Of a DNA stretch of 37,368 nucleotides, positions 24,969 to 30,783 are shown one piece after another. How positions within the stretch are numbered: the first letter of the stretch is position 1; every line of letters begins with the position of its first letter. The notes beneath the pieces are model-generated. The model ran no database searches. It was not told the origin of the DNA and worked only from the letters and a program-made list of their open reading frames with translations. A program made the translations under genes and the position numbers. The stretch is from Candidatus Bipolaricaulota bacterium (lineage in GTDB: Bacteria > Bipolaricaulota > Bipolaricaulia > UBA7950 > UBA9294): positions 1 to 37,368 of the forward strand of contig JANQGM010000034.1 in the NCBI GenBank assembly GCA_028277345.1. Reading direction: 5' to 3'.

Positions 24969-24981
24969 ATAGCTCCTCTCG
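24955..24981 (+). terminator. Terminator of the membrane-protein operon
   Basis: A perfect 10-bp stem, CGAGAGGAGC (24955-24964) / GCTCCTCTCG (24972-24981), has the stop codon TAG in its 7-nt loop. The following CTTCGAATCTCTCT is pyrimidine-rich rather than T-only. Confidence 0.6.
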
Positions 24982-25018
24982 CTTCGAATCTCTCTAGCAG
25001 CGTTTAGCTACTCGCCGT

Positions 25019-25062
25019 CATCAGGTCCGTTCAACAATACAACATAAACGGTTCTGATGAGC
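25019..25062. repeat. Imperfect hairpin between unknown operon and hup
   Basis: TCATCAG-G-T-CCGTT pairs with AACGG-T-T-CTGATGA, one wobble and one mismatch, around a 15-nt A-rich loop. It lies just downstream of the hup stop (minus strand), so it may stabilise or end the hup message. No T tract follows. Confidence 0.45.
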
Positions 25063-25066
25063 ATGA

Positions 25067-25345
25067 TTACTTCTTGGCGACGGTGTCTTTGAGGTTCTTA
25101 CCGGCCTTGAAAGCAGGAACGGTCTTGGCGGGCGTCTTAATCCGCTGACCGGTCTGCGGGTTCATGCGGGTCGTGGCTTTGCGCTTGCGCGTTTCGAACT
25201 TACCAAACCCGGTAATAATCACAGGTTCGTTCTTCTTCAGCGCTGCTGTTACGATTTCCACCACACCGTCCAGTGCCGCTCGTGCATCTTTCTTGGTGAG
25301 TCCCGTCTTCTTCGCGAGTTTCTCGACGAGTTCTGCCTTGTTCAC
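25067..25345 (-). CDS. hup: HU-family DNA-binding protein
   Basis: The 92-aa protein is a standard HU/IHF homologue: NKAELVEKLAKKTGLTKKDA, helix DGVVEIVTAALKKNEPVIITGFGKFE, the beta-arm R-K-x-T-T-R-M-N-P-Q-T-G with the intercalating Pro, and KAGKNLKDTV. It packages and bends DNA. Start is GTG at 25343-25345 with AAGGGGGT about 7 nt before. A strong promoter with an internal palindrome precedes it, pointing to control by a repressor or to autoregulation. The gene stands alone, downstream of gabT on the same strand but with its own promoter. Confidence 0.97.
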   Translation of the reverse strand: MNKAELVEKLAKKTGLTKKDARAALDGVVEIVTAALKKNEPVIITGFGKFETRKRKATTRMNPQTGQRIKTPAKTVPAFKAGKNLKDTVAKK

Positions 25346-25378
25346 GTCTACCCCCTTGGGTTATGAAATCTGGCGCTC

Positions 25379-25407
25379 AGTATAGCAACGATGCGTTTCG
25401 TTGCCAA
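25379..25407 (-). promoter_or_regulatory. hup promoter with operator-like palindrome
   Basis: The minus strand has TTGGCA (25402-25407), exactly 17 nt, TATACT (25379-25384). The spacer holds the inverted repeat GCAACGA-N6-TCGTTGC (25385-25404), a 20-bp dyad that overlaps the -35 edge, the usual place for a repressor. Confidence 0.75.
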
Positions 25408-25512
25408 GTCTGTATCGCAGAAGTCTTATGGGTTTGCTCGATTACGAGGGCTGAAAATCCCTATTTATGCACCTTTCCTCTATGCTGAAAGAAGTATGCC
25501 GATTCGGCCCAA

Positions 25513-25571
25513 GGGGCGGCAGTTTGCGCAGATTCAACCCGTGCGAATCCGCGCAACCCGTTGGCCGCCCC
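25513..25571. repeat. Long two-part inverted repeat between gabT and hup
   Basis: The outer arm GGGGCGGC (25513-25520) pairs with GCCGCCCC (25564-25571). An inner arm TTGCGC-A-GATTC (25524-25535) pairs with GAATC-C-GCGCAA (25545-25556) around a 9-nt loop. Read on the minus strand it follows the gabT stop by 16 bp. It has no T tract, so it is more likely a message-stabilising or regulatory RNA structure than a simple terminator. Confidence 0.55.
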
Positions 25572-25587
25572 GCATCGGATGTCGGCG

Positions 25588-26901
25588 CTACCCGAGCGCC
25601 TGCTCGAATGCCGCCTCAAGGATGGCCATGCCTTCATCGATCTGCTCGTCGCTAATGACAAGCGAAACGAGCACGCGAAGGACGTTTCCTCGCAATCCCG
25701 CAGTGGGGAAAATGGCACCGAGATTCAACGCCGCATTGGCGATCTTTCCGGTTAGCTCCTTGTTCGGTGTCTTCGACGTACGATCGGTCACCAGCTCCAT
25801 GCCGATCATGGCGCCAAGGCCGCGAATGTCTCCGATGACATCGTATGTCTCGGCCAGCCGCTCGAAATGGGAACGGACGCGATCGCCGACCCGGGTCGCC
25901 TGCTCAAGCAGGTTCTCTTCATCCAGGCTGCGTATGACTTCGATGGCGGCGCGGCAGGCCAGTGGATTGCCGGCGTAGGTTCCGCCGATGGCGCTTCCAA
26001 TGGGGGCGTCCATGATCTCCGCCTTCCCGACCACACCGGAGAGCGGAAGCCCCGAGCCCAACGACTTGGCGACGCAGATCAGATCCGGCTGAACGTCGAA
26101 ATGTTCGAATGCGAAGAACTTGCCTGTGCGGCCGATGCCGGACTGCACCTCATCGAACACGAGGACGAATCCGTACTTGTCCGCAAGCGAGCGAAGCGCG
26201 GGGAGGAACCAGGTTGGAGGCACAAGGAAGCCGCCCTCTCCGACCACCGGCTCGATCACCATGGCCGCGACCTCGGAGGGATCGACGAGCGAGAGGAGGG
26301 CGTGCTCGATATCCTCGGCGGTGACGGACTTGCGATACTCGTACGGATACGGGAGGCGATAGACATCCGGGGCGAACGGGCCGAACCCGTACTTATAGGG
26401 TTTCGCCTTGTGGGTCATGGTCATGGCCAGCAGCGTGCGTCCGTGGAAGGCGTTCTCGAACACGAGGACGGCCTTTCGCTTGGTGTAGGCGCGCGCGATC
26501 TTCACGGCATTTTCAACCGATTCCGCGCCGCTGTTGAAGAAGGCGGCCTTCTTGGGGCCATCGATCGCGGTGTGCTCACACAGCACCTCCGCCAGCTTGA
26601 TAAAGGGAGCATAGGGAACGGCCGTGAAATCCGTATGCAGATAGCCGTCAATCTGATCCTTCAACGCCTCGACCACGCGAGCGTGGCGCTGGCCGACGGC
26701 AAGGCAGCCCCATCCGCCTGAGAAATCGAGAAAGCGATTGCCATCGAGATCCTCAATGATGGCGCCTTCGGAACGCTTCACGATGAAGGGCGCATAGGTC
26801 TCAAGCGGGGCGGCCACGTACTTGGCCTTCGTGTCAAAGACGGCGGCGGACTGTGGCCCCGGAAGCTCGGTCTGGATACGGGTAAAGCGACGTTCGATCA
26901 T
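25588..26901 (-). CDS. gabT: Class III PLP aminotransferase, probably 4-aminobutyrate type
   Basis: The 437-aa protein is a class-III aminotransferase: DLDGNRFLDFSGGWG, FFNSGAESVENAVKIAR, ENAFHGRTLLAMTMT, MVIEPVVGEGGF, the PLP-binding FDEVQSGIGRTGK (D250) and the Schiff-base Lys in VAKSLGSGLPLSG (K279). The GAESVENA and EGGF patterns fit GABA or 5-aminovalerate aminotransferases, which pass the amino group to 2-oxoglutarate, better than ornithine or acetylornithine types. A succinate semialdehyde dehydrogenase is not next to it, so the exact substrate is open. The ATG at 26899-26901 has AGGAGGAAAG upstream. Confidence 0.88.
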   Translation of the reverse strand: MIERRFTRIQTELPGPQSAAVFDTKAKYVAAPLETYAPFIVKRSEGAIIEDLDGNRFLDFSGGWGCLAVGQRHARVVEALKDQIDGYLHTDFTAVPYAPFIKLAEVLCEHTAIDGPKKAAFFNSGAESVENAVKIARAYTKRKAVLVFENAFHGRTLLAMTMTHKAKPYKYGFGPFAPDVYRLPYPYEYRKSVTAEDIEHALLSLVDPSEVAAMVIEPVVGEGGFLVPPTWFLPALRSLADKYGFVLVFDEVQSGIGRTGKFFAFEHFDVQPDLICVAKSLGSGLPLSGVVGKAEIMDAPIGSAIGGTYAGNPLACRAAIEVIRSLDEENLLEQATRVGDRVRSHFERLAETYDVIGDIRGLGAMIGMELVTDRTSKTPNKELTGKIANAALNLGAIFPTAGLRGNVLRVLVSLVISDEQIDEGMAILEAAFEQALG

Positions 26902-26934
26902 CTTTCCTCCTCAGGTCGTCATCGACGTGCCGGC

Positions 26935-26963
26935 ATGGTAGCGGATCGGGATGACGGTGGCAA
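26935..26963 (-). promoter_or_regulatory. Promoter for gabT
   Basis: The minus strand has TTGCCA (26958-26963), 17 nt and TACCAT (26935-26940), 33 nt upstream of the gabT ATG. It lies just beside the first repeat unit of the hairpin region. Confidence 0.5.
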
Positions 26964-26972
26964 CGGGCAACT

Positions 26973-27131
26973 ATGCCATGGGCTAGTTGCCTTGAGAATG
27001 GCTCCGACGAGGAGCCATTCTCTGGAGTGAACTGTATCTTGGGTAGAGACGCAAACGTCCGAAGGCGAATAGAAGCTAAGGGTCTATATGACGGGGCCGC
27101 TACGAGGACATCTATTTAGAGATCGTCCTCG
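26973..27131. repeat. Structured repeat unit, copy 1
   Basis: This 159-bp unit is about 90 percent identical by eye to the copy at 27318-27476. Hairpin A is GAGAATGGCTCC (26994-27005) / GGAGCCATTCTC (27011-27022) with loop GACGA. A middle part includes the small hairpin GACG-CAAA-CGTC. Hairpin C is CGAGGAC (27103-27109) / GTCCTCG (27125-27131). Confidence 0.8.
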
Positions 27132-27138
27132 GGCCTGG

Positions 27139-27170
27139 ATGAGTATGATTACGGGCACTGGACTGCTCAT
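27139..27170. repeat. Degenerate hairpin of the C type
   Basis: ATGAGTA (27139-27145) pairs with TGCTCAT (27164-27170), one T-G wobble. The loop is longer than in other copies but ends in GGAC just before the second arm, as in the copy at 27281. Confidence 0.4.
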
Positions 27171-27191
27171 ATCAGCACAGATGGGGCAGGT

Positions 27192-27221
27192 CGGAGTTTG
27201 GCGTGAACACGCCAAACTCCG
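27192..27221. repeat. 14-bp perfect hairpin with 2-nt spacer
   Basis: CGGAGTTTGGCGTG (27192-27205) and CACGCCAAACTCCG (27208-27221) are exact complements separated by AA. No immediate T tract follows; CTTTTT occurs 14 nt later, so weak terminator function is possible on the plus strand. It may be a cruciform or protein-binding dyad. Confidence 0.65.
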
Positions 27222-27280
27222 GCGATGAATGACGGCTTTTTGAAGGGGCCGGCGACTATGTATGCCAGAGACCAGTTGCG

Positions 27281-27311
27281 ACGAGAGCATCAATCCTTGG
27301 ACTGCTCTCGT
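27281..27311. repeat. C-type hairpin, copy 2
   Basis: ACGAGAGCA (27281-27289) pairs with TGCTCTCGT (27303-27311), 9 bp, around a loop that keeps the TCAATCCTTGGAC pattern. It is preceded by AGTTGCG, as is the copy at 27504. Confidence 0.7.
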
Positions 27312-27317
27312 GGGAAC

Positions 27318-27476
27318 ATGCCATGGGCTAGTTGCCTTGAGAAAGGCTCCGATGAGGAGCCATTCTCTGGAGTGAACTGTATCTTGGGTAGAGACGCAAA
27401 CGTCCGAAGGTGAATAGAAGCTAAGGGTCCATATGACGGAGCTGCTACGAGGACATCAATTCTCAGATTGTCCTCG
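27318..27476. repeat. Structured repeat unit, copy 2
   Basis: The unit starts 345 bp after copy 1. Hairpin A differs by one base (GAGAAAGGCTCC, giving an A-A mismatch), the middle part is nearly identical, and hairpin C is ACGAGGACA (27447-27455) / TGTCCTCGT (27469-27477), better paired than in copy 1. Confidence 0.8.
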
Positions 27477-27503
27477 TGTTCGGGTACACGCAGGTAAGTT
27501 GCG

Positions 27504-27534
27504 ACGAGAGCATCAATTCTCGGATCGCTCTCGT
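27504..27534. repeat. C-type hairpin, copy 4
   Basis: ACGAGAGC (27504-27511) pairs with GCTCTCGT (27527-27534). The loop contains ATCAATTCTCGGATC. The flank AGTTGCG matches copy 2. Confidence 0.7.
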
Positions 27535-27560
27535 GTGTGTGGCACGCTATGAGCTAGTTT

Positions 27561-27600
27561 CTTGCAAGCGCATCAGTCCTTAGTCTGCGCTTGGTGCAAG
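27561..27600. repeat. C-type hairpin, copy 5, with new stem sequence
   Basis: CAAGCGCA (27565-27572) pairs with TGCGCTTG (27586-27593); outer CTTG (27561-27564) pairs with CAAG (27597-27600). The loop TCAGTCCTTAGTC keeps the family pattern while the stem has changed on both sides. Upstream CTATGAGCTAGTTTCTTG looks like a diverged start of the 159-bp unit. Confidence 0.65.
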
Positions 27601-27620
27601 TACTCTGGCCATTCGTATTG

Positions 27621-27683
27621 GGAACTTGGAACTCACAACTCGAAACTGACAGCTTGGAACTCGGAACTCACAACTCGGAACTT
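27621..27683. repeat. Nine-unit heptanucleotide tandem array
   Basis: In strict 7-base phase the units read GGAACTT, GGAACTC, ACAACTC, GAAACTG, ACAGCTT, GGAACTC, GGAACTC, ACAACTC, GGAACTT. The consensus is R-N-A-A-C-T-Y. The array ends 5 bp before the stop codon of the RNase Z-like gene. Confidence 0.85.
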
Positions 27684-27687
27684 GGTA

Positions 27688-28536
27688 CTAATCCACGACG
27701 TAGATGCGTCCCGGAGGGATGAGGGTGACCTTGAAATCCAACCCATCGTAGTGTCCGCTTGCCGCAGACAGTTTCTTCAATTGGGCCTTGTAGCGACTGG
27801 AGATGTGGACGCAGTACAATTCCTTCTTGACGCGGGCATCTCGCGCGCAGGCGATCGCTTCAGCCAAGGTGGCGTGCTTGTACTCCTTCCGGTCGCTTTC
27901 GTCGAGAAAGGTCGTGTCGTGACAGAGAACTTCGGTATCGGCGACATACGCGGGTTTGATGCCCACGGAATCCCCTCCGTACGAGAACAGCTTCTGGTGA
28001 TAGCTTTCGGACACGGCATCACGCCCGTCGGTTCGAACCTTTTGCACGATCTCCTCTTGGGATAGACCCGACAACTCCGGACGCAGACGGTGTCGGACCT
28101 CGACGACGTTGTATCCGAGCGAGACCTCGTTGTGCACATGCACGGTCGGGAAGGCTTCGACGTATCGCGGCATCTGGCCGGACAGCAACTCGATGCGGTC
28201 CCCCGGCTCGACGGGGACCCATTCCAATTGATAATCGAGCCTGCGATTGGTTCGGGAGATGAACTTCATCATCTCAGAAATCAGGTAATTGTCCTTGGGA
28301 TAATAGATGGAGAGTTGCTTCTCTTTGTCGCCCATCGCGTTGTTGCGGATATTCACAAGACCGATCAGCCCGCTGATGTGGTCGGCATGGCCGTGCGACA
28401 AGAAGATGCGTCGAATGGCAAACGCCTTGTTCCCGAGAATGGAGCTGGCGCCTTCGCCGGCATCGAAAAGGATTCGATCGGCGCTGTAGTAAATCCAGGT
28501 CGAGTAAAGCGCTTTGGAGTACATCAACAATCGCAT
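27688..28536 (-). CDS. Metallo-beta-lactamase fold hydrolase, RNase Z-like
   Basis: The 282-aa protein has the MBL signature LSHGHADHISGL (H48, H50, D52, H53), an upstream DAGEGASS loop as in tRNase Z, a later DTEVLCHDTTFLD strand supplying the bridging Asp, and CVHISSRY near residue 245, matching the H-x-S-x-R-Y motif of RNase Z. tRNase Z cuts pre-tRNA 3' trailers. The YADTEVLCHDTTF pattern supports this group over generic MBL hydrolases. A long flexible arm is not obvious, though the YYPKDNYLISEMMKFI region could be part of one. The ATG at 28534-28536 follows GAGGATAACC. Divergent from serS. Confidence 0.82.
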   Translation of the reverse strand: MRLLMYSKALYSTWIYYSADRILFDAGEGASSILGNKAFAIRRIFLSHGHADHISGLIGLVNIRNNAMGDKEKQLSIYYPKDNYLISEMMKFISRTNRRLDYQLEWVPVEPGDRIELLSGQMPRYVEAFPTVHVHNEVSLGYNVVEVRHRLRPELSGLSQEEIVQKVRTDGRDAVSESYHQKLFSYGGDSVGIKPAYVADTEVLCHDTTFLDESDRKEYKHATLAEAIACARDARVKKELYCVHISSRYKAQLKKLSAASGHYDGLDFKVTLIPPGRIYVVD

Positions 28537-28596
28537 GTGGTTATCCTCGTTTCCGGTACAATCAGGCCTTTGTCGGGGACCGCCGTACAGGCGGCC

Positions 28597-28602
28597 ATTA
28601 TA
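28597..28602 (-). promoter_or_regulatory. Perfect -10 box for the RNase Z-like gene
   Basis: The minus strand reads TATAAT 60 nt upstream of the start codon. The -35 at 17 nt (TTTTCC) is poor. A small hairpin CCGCC-GTACA-GGCGG (28580-28594) lies in the leader. Confidence 0.55.
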
Positions 28603-28666
28603 CCCGGCGCACGACCCGTGGAAAACCAGATGGGAACCGGAATGTAATGTGTATCATTGTTGATCT

Positions 28667-28700
28667 CCGGTTCCGTATCCTAGAATTCCATACGGAACGG
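28667..28700 (+). promoter_or_regulatory. Hairpin before serS, touching the ribosome-binding site
   Basis: GTTCCGTAT (28670-28678) pairs with ATACGGAAC (28690-28698) around CCTAGAATTCC, and CC/GG extends it past a bulged G. The second arm runs into the GGAGG (28699-28703) used by serS, so folding could limit translation. TAGAAT in the loop could alternatively be a -10 box (with TTGATC 15 nt upstream). No T-box sequence is seen. Confidence 0.45.
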
Positions 28701-28709
28701 AGGCACCGG

Positions 28710-29969
28710 ATGATAGACCTGCGACTCATTCGAGAGCAGCGCGCAGACCTTGAAGCGCGCTTGAAGACGCGTGATGCGTCCATTGACCTTTCGAGCATCA
28801 TCGAGCGCGACGAACGTCGGCGCGAGTTGATTGCTCAGGTGGAGACCTTGAAATCAGAGCGGAATCAGGGCTCTCAAGAGGTTGGCCGCCGCAAGCGCGA
28901 CGGCGAGGATGCGTCCGAGTTGCTCGCGCAGCTGGCCGAGTTGTCGGATCGTGTGACCGCGCTCGACGCCGAGCTCCGCGAGGCGCAGCAGGAGATCGAC
29001 GACGCGTTGGCTCTGCTGCCCAATGTTCCTCACCCATCGGTTCCTGCCGGAAAGAAGGATGATTACGTCGTTCTCAAGACTGTTGGTGAGAGGCCGGACG
29101 CCTCGTTCCCGATTCGCCATCATCTTGAGCTGGCGGAAGAGAAGGGCATCCTCGATTTCCGGCGCGCCGCCGAGTTGGCGGGATCGCGCTTCCCGATGTA
29201 CCTCGGGAATGCGGCGCGTCTGGAAATGGCGCTAATCCAATTCATGTTCTTCAGGCATGCGAATCGAGGTTATGAGCCGGTGTTGCCTCCGTTCCTGGCC
29301 AACTCCAAGAGCTTCTATGTCTCGTCTCAATTGCCGAAATTCGAGGACGATATCTATCACTGCGATCGCGATGATCTCTATCTCAACCCGACGGCCGAGA
29401 GCCTGTTGGTGAATCTGCACCGAGATGAGATCCTTGACGCCGACGACTTACCGAAGCAATACGTCGCCTATACCCCGTGCTTCCGCCGTGAAGCGGGCGG
29501 GTACGGGGAAGAAGAACGCGGGCTCATCCGCGTGCACCAGTTCAACAAGGTCGAGATGTTCAAGTTCACGACGCCCGACTCCTCGTATCCCGAGCTTGAG
29601 GCGTTGATCGCCGATGCCGAAGGCGTGCTCGAGGCGCTGGGGCTTCACTATCGCGTGGTGTTGCTAACGACCGAGGACATGGCGCAGCAAGCGTCCAAGA
29701 CCGTCGATTTGGAAGTCTATCTTCCGGGGCAAGGCCGCTATTACGAAGTGTCGTCTTGCAGCAATTGCGAAGCCTTCCAGGCGAGGCGGGGCAATATCCG
29801 CTATCGTCCGGCGCCGAAAGAAAAGCCGCTGTACGTTCACACGCTCAACGGCTCCGGTTTGGCGACCTCTCGCCTCATGGCCGCCATCTTGGAGAACAAC
29901 CAGAACAAAGATGGTTCGGTGCGTGTCCCCGAGGTTCTACGTCCCTGGGTGGGGGTTGAGACGATATGA
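28710..29969 (+). CDS. serS: Seryl-tRNA synthetase
   Basis: SerRS charges tRNA-Ser (and Sec). The 419-aa protein begins MIDLRLIREQRADLEARL and has the long N-terminal coiled coil (residues 25-105, rich in E, R, L and ending LPNVPHPSVP). The class-II core follows: ALIQFMFFRHANRGYEPVLPPFL (motif 1), YTPCFRREAGGYGEEERGLIRVHQF (motif 2, with the TAESLLVNLHRDE region before it) and SGLATSRLMAAILENNQ (motif 3). The ATG at 28710 follows GGAGG. Its TGA overlaps the ABC ATPase start (ATGA), an uncommon coupling of a synthetase with a transporter. Confidence 0.97.
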   Translation: MIDLRLIREQRADLEARLKTRDASIDLSSIIERDERRRELIAQVETLKSERNQGSQEVGRRKRDGEDASELLAQLAELSDRVTALDAELREAQQEIDDALALLPNVPHPSVPAGKKDDYVVLKTVGERPDASFPIRHHLELAEEKGILDFRRAAELAGSRFPMYLGNAARLEMALIQFMFFRHANRGYEPVLPPFLANSKSFYVSSQLPKFEDDIYHCDRDDLYLNPTAESLLVNLHRDEILDADDLPKQYVAYTPCFRREAGGYGEEERGLIRVHQFNKVEMFKFTTPDSSYPELEALIADAEGVLEALGLHYRVVLLTTEDMAQQASKTVDLEVYLPGQGRYYEVSSCSNCEAFQARRGNIRYRPAPKEKPLYVHTLNGSGLATSRLMAAILENNQNKDGSVRVPEVLRPWVGVETI

Positions 29970-30757
29970 CGAGCCCGCTTGTCGTTTCCGAGGGATTGTC
30001 CAAGACGTTTCGGTCACGAAAAGGGCTGGTTCATGCGGCCACGGACGTGTCCTTTACCTGCCATGCGGGTGAGATTTTCGGGTTGCTCGGTCCCAATGGA
30101 GCGGGGAAGACGACGACGCTCCGCATGTTGTCCACGATTCTCACGCCAACCTCCGGACGGGCGTCCGTGGCGGGCTTCGACGTGGCGACACAACCGGAAT
30201 CGGTGCGCGAGAACATCGGATTCCTGGCCACCGAGACCGGGCTCTACGATCGGTTCACCGCGCGCGAAACGATTCGCTTCTTCGGCAGGATCAATGATTT
30301 GCCCGATGGCCAGATCAACACACGCACGGACGAGATTTTCGATGCGCTGGATATGATGAGCCTCGCGGATCGTCGGGTGGGAACGTTTTCGACCGGCGAA
30401 AAGCAGAAGCTGTCGCTTGCGCGCAGCATCCTGCACGATCCGCCGGTCTTGATCCTGGACGAACCGACCTTCGGTTTGGATGTCATGTCCGCACGTACGG
30501 TCGTTCGAACCATCGAGCTGTTTCGGCAGCAGGGACGAACCATCCTGCTTTCAACGCACATCATGCGGATCGCGGAGAAGCTCTGCGATCGCATTGGAAT
30601 ACTGTTCAAGGGACGGCTTCACGCCATCGGCTCGGTTGACGAACTCCGGGCGCAATTCGGCGGCGAAGATTTGGAAGAGGCGTTCTTCTCCGCAGTTGGG
30701 AGCGGCGCGCCGGCGAACGAGGAATTCAGGCGGTCGAATCCTCCGGTTCGATCGTAA
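29966..30757 (+). CDS. ABC transporter ATPase, NatA/NosF-like
   Basis: The 263-aa protein shows Walker A GPNGAGKT (42-49), the Q-loop region near IGFLATETGLY, signature FSTGEKQKLSLARS, Walker B VLILDEPTFGLD and the H-loop STHIM. The FGLLGPNGAGKTTTLRMLSTIL start is typical of the DRA/NatA exporter group, as is the sodium or drug exporter arrangement with one ABC-2 permease. The last 35 residues are a Glu/Ser/Gly tail. It begins by ATGA overlap with serS. A secreted beta-helix gene then stands between it and the permease gene, as in a NosD-NosF-NosY set. Substrate unknown. Confidence 0.92.
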   Translation: MTSPLVVSEGLSKTFRSRKGLVHAATDVSFTCHAGEIFGLLGPNGAGKTTTLRMLSTILTPTSGRASVAGFDVATQPESVRENIGFLATETGLYDRFTARETIRFFGRINDLPDGQINTRTDEIFDALDMMSLADRRVGTFSTGEKQKLSLARSILHDPPVLILDEPTFGLDVMSARTVVRTIELFRQQGRTILLSTHIMRIAEKLCDRIGILFKGRLHAIGSVDELRAQFGGEDLEEAFFSAVGSGAPANEEFRRSNPPVRS

Positions 30758-30783
30758 GCGGAATGGATTGGTAAGGAGGAACT

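Larger units (their letters stand above)
26902..27687. other. Non-coding region filled with structured repeats
   Basis: This 786-bp space between gabT (reading away to the left) and the RNase Z-like gene (ending at its right edge) holds no credible gene. It contains two near-identical 159-bp units, several co-varying hairpins, a 30-bp near-perfect palindrome and a heptamer tandem array, each listed separately. It could be transcribed as the 3' part of the RNase Z message or from its own promoter; I see no clear promoter inside. Confidence 0.7.

Noticed and set aside
27040..27090. Cyclic-di-GMP (GEMM-I) riboswitch, because of the GACGCAAA string
   Set aside because: The second helix, GNRA loop and its receptor are missing, and no gene follows in the right orientation.
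26973..27600. CRISPR array
   Set aside because: Repeats are irregularly spaced, of different kinds and built on hairpins with changing stems; no constant repeat with unique spacers, and no cas genes.
26902..27687. Insertion sequence or its remnant
   Set aside because: No transposase fragment in any frame and no terminal inverted repeats with target duplication that I can see; a non-autonomous element remains possible and is listed as a finding.
27562..28065. 167-aa plus-strand reading frame
   Set aside because: It is the antisense of the RNase Z-like gene with an N-terminus made from the heptamer array; no ribosome-binding site and no protein-like pattern.
28600..28710. T-box leader upstream of serS
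   Set aside because: The leader is too short and lacks the conserved T-box sequence and a terminator/antiterminator pair.
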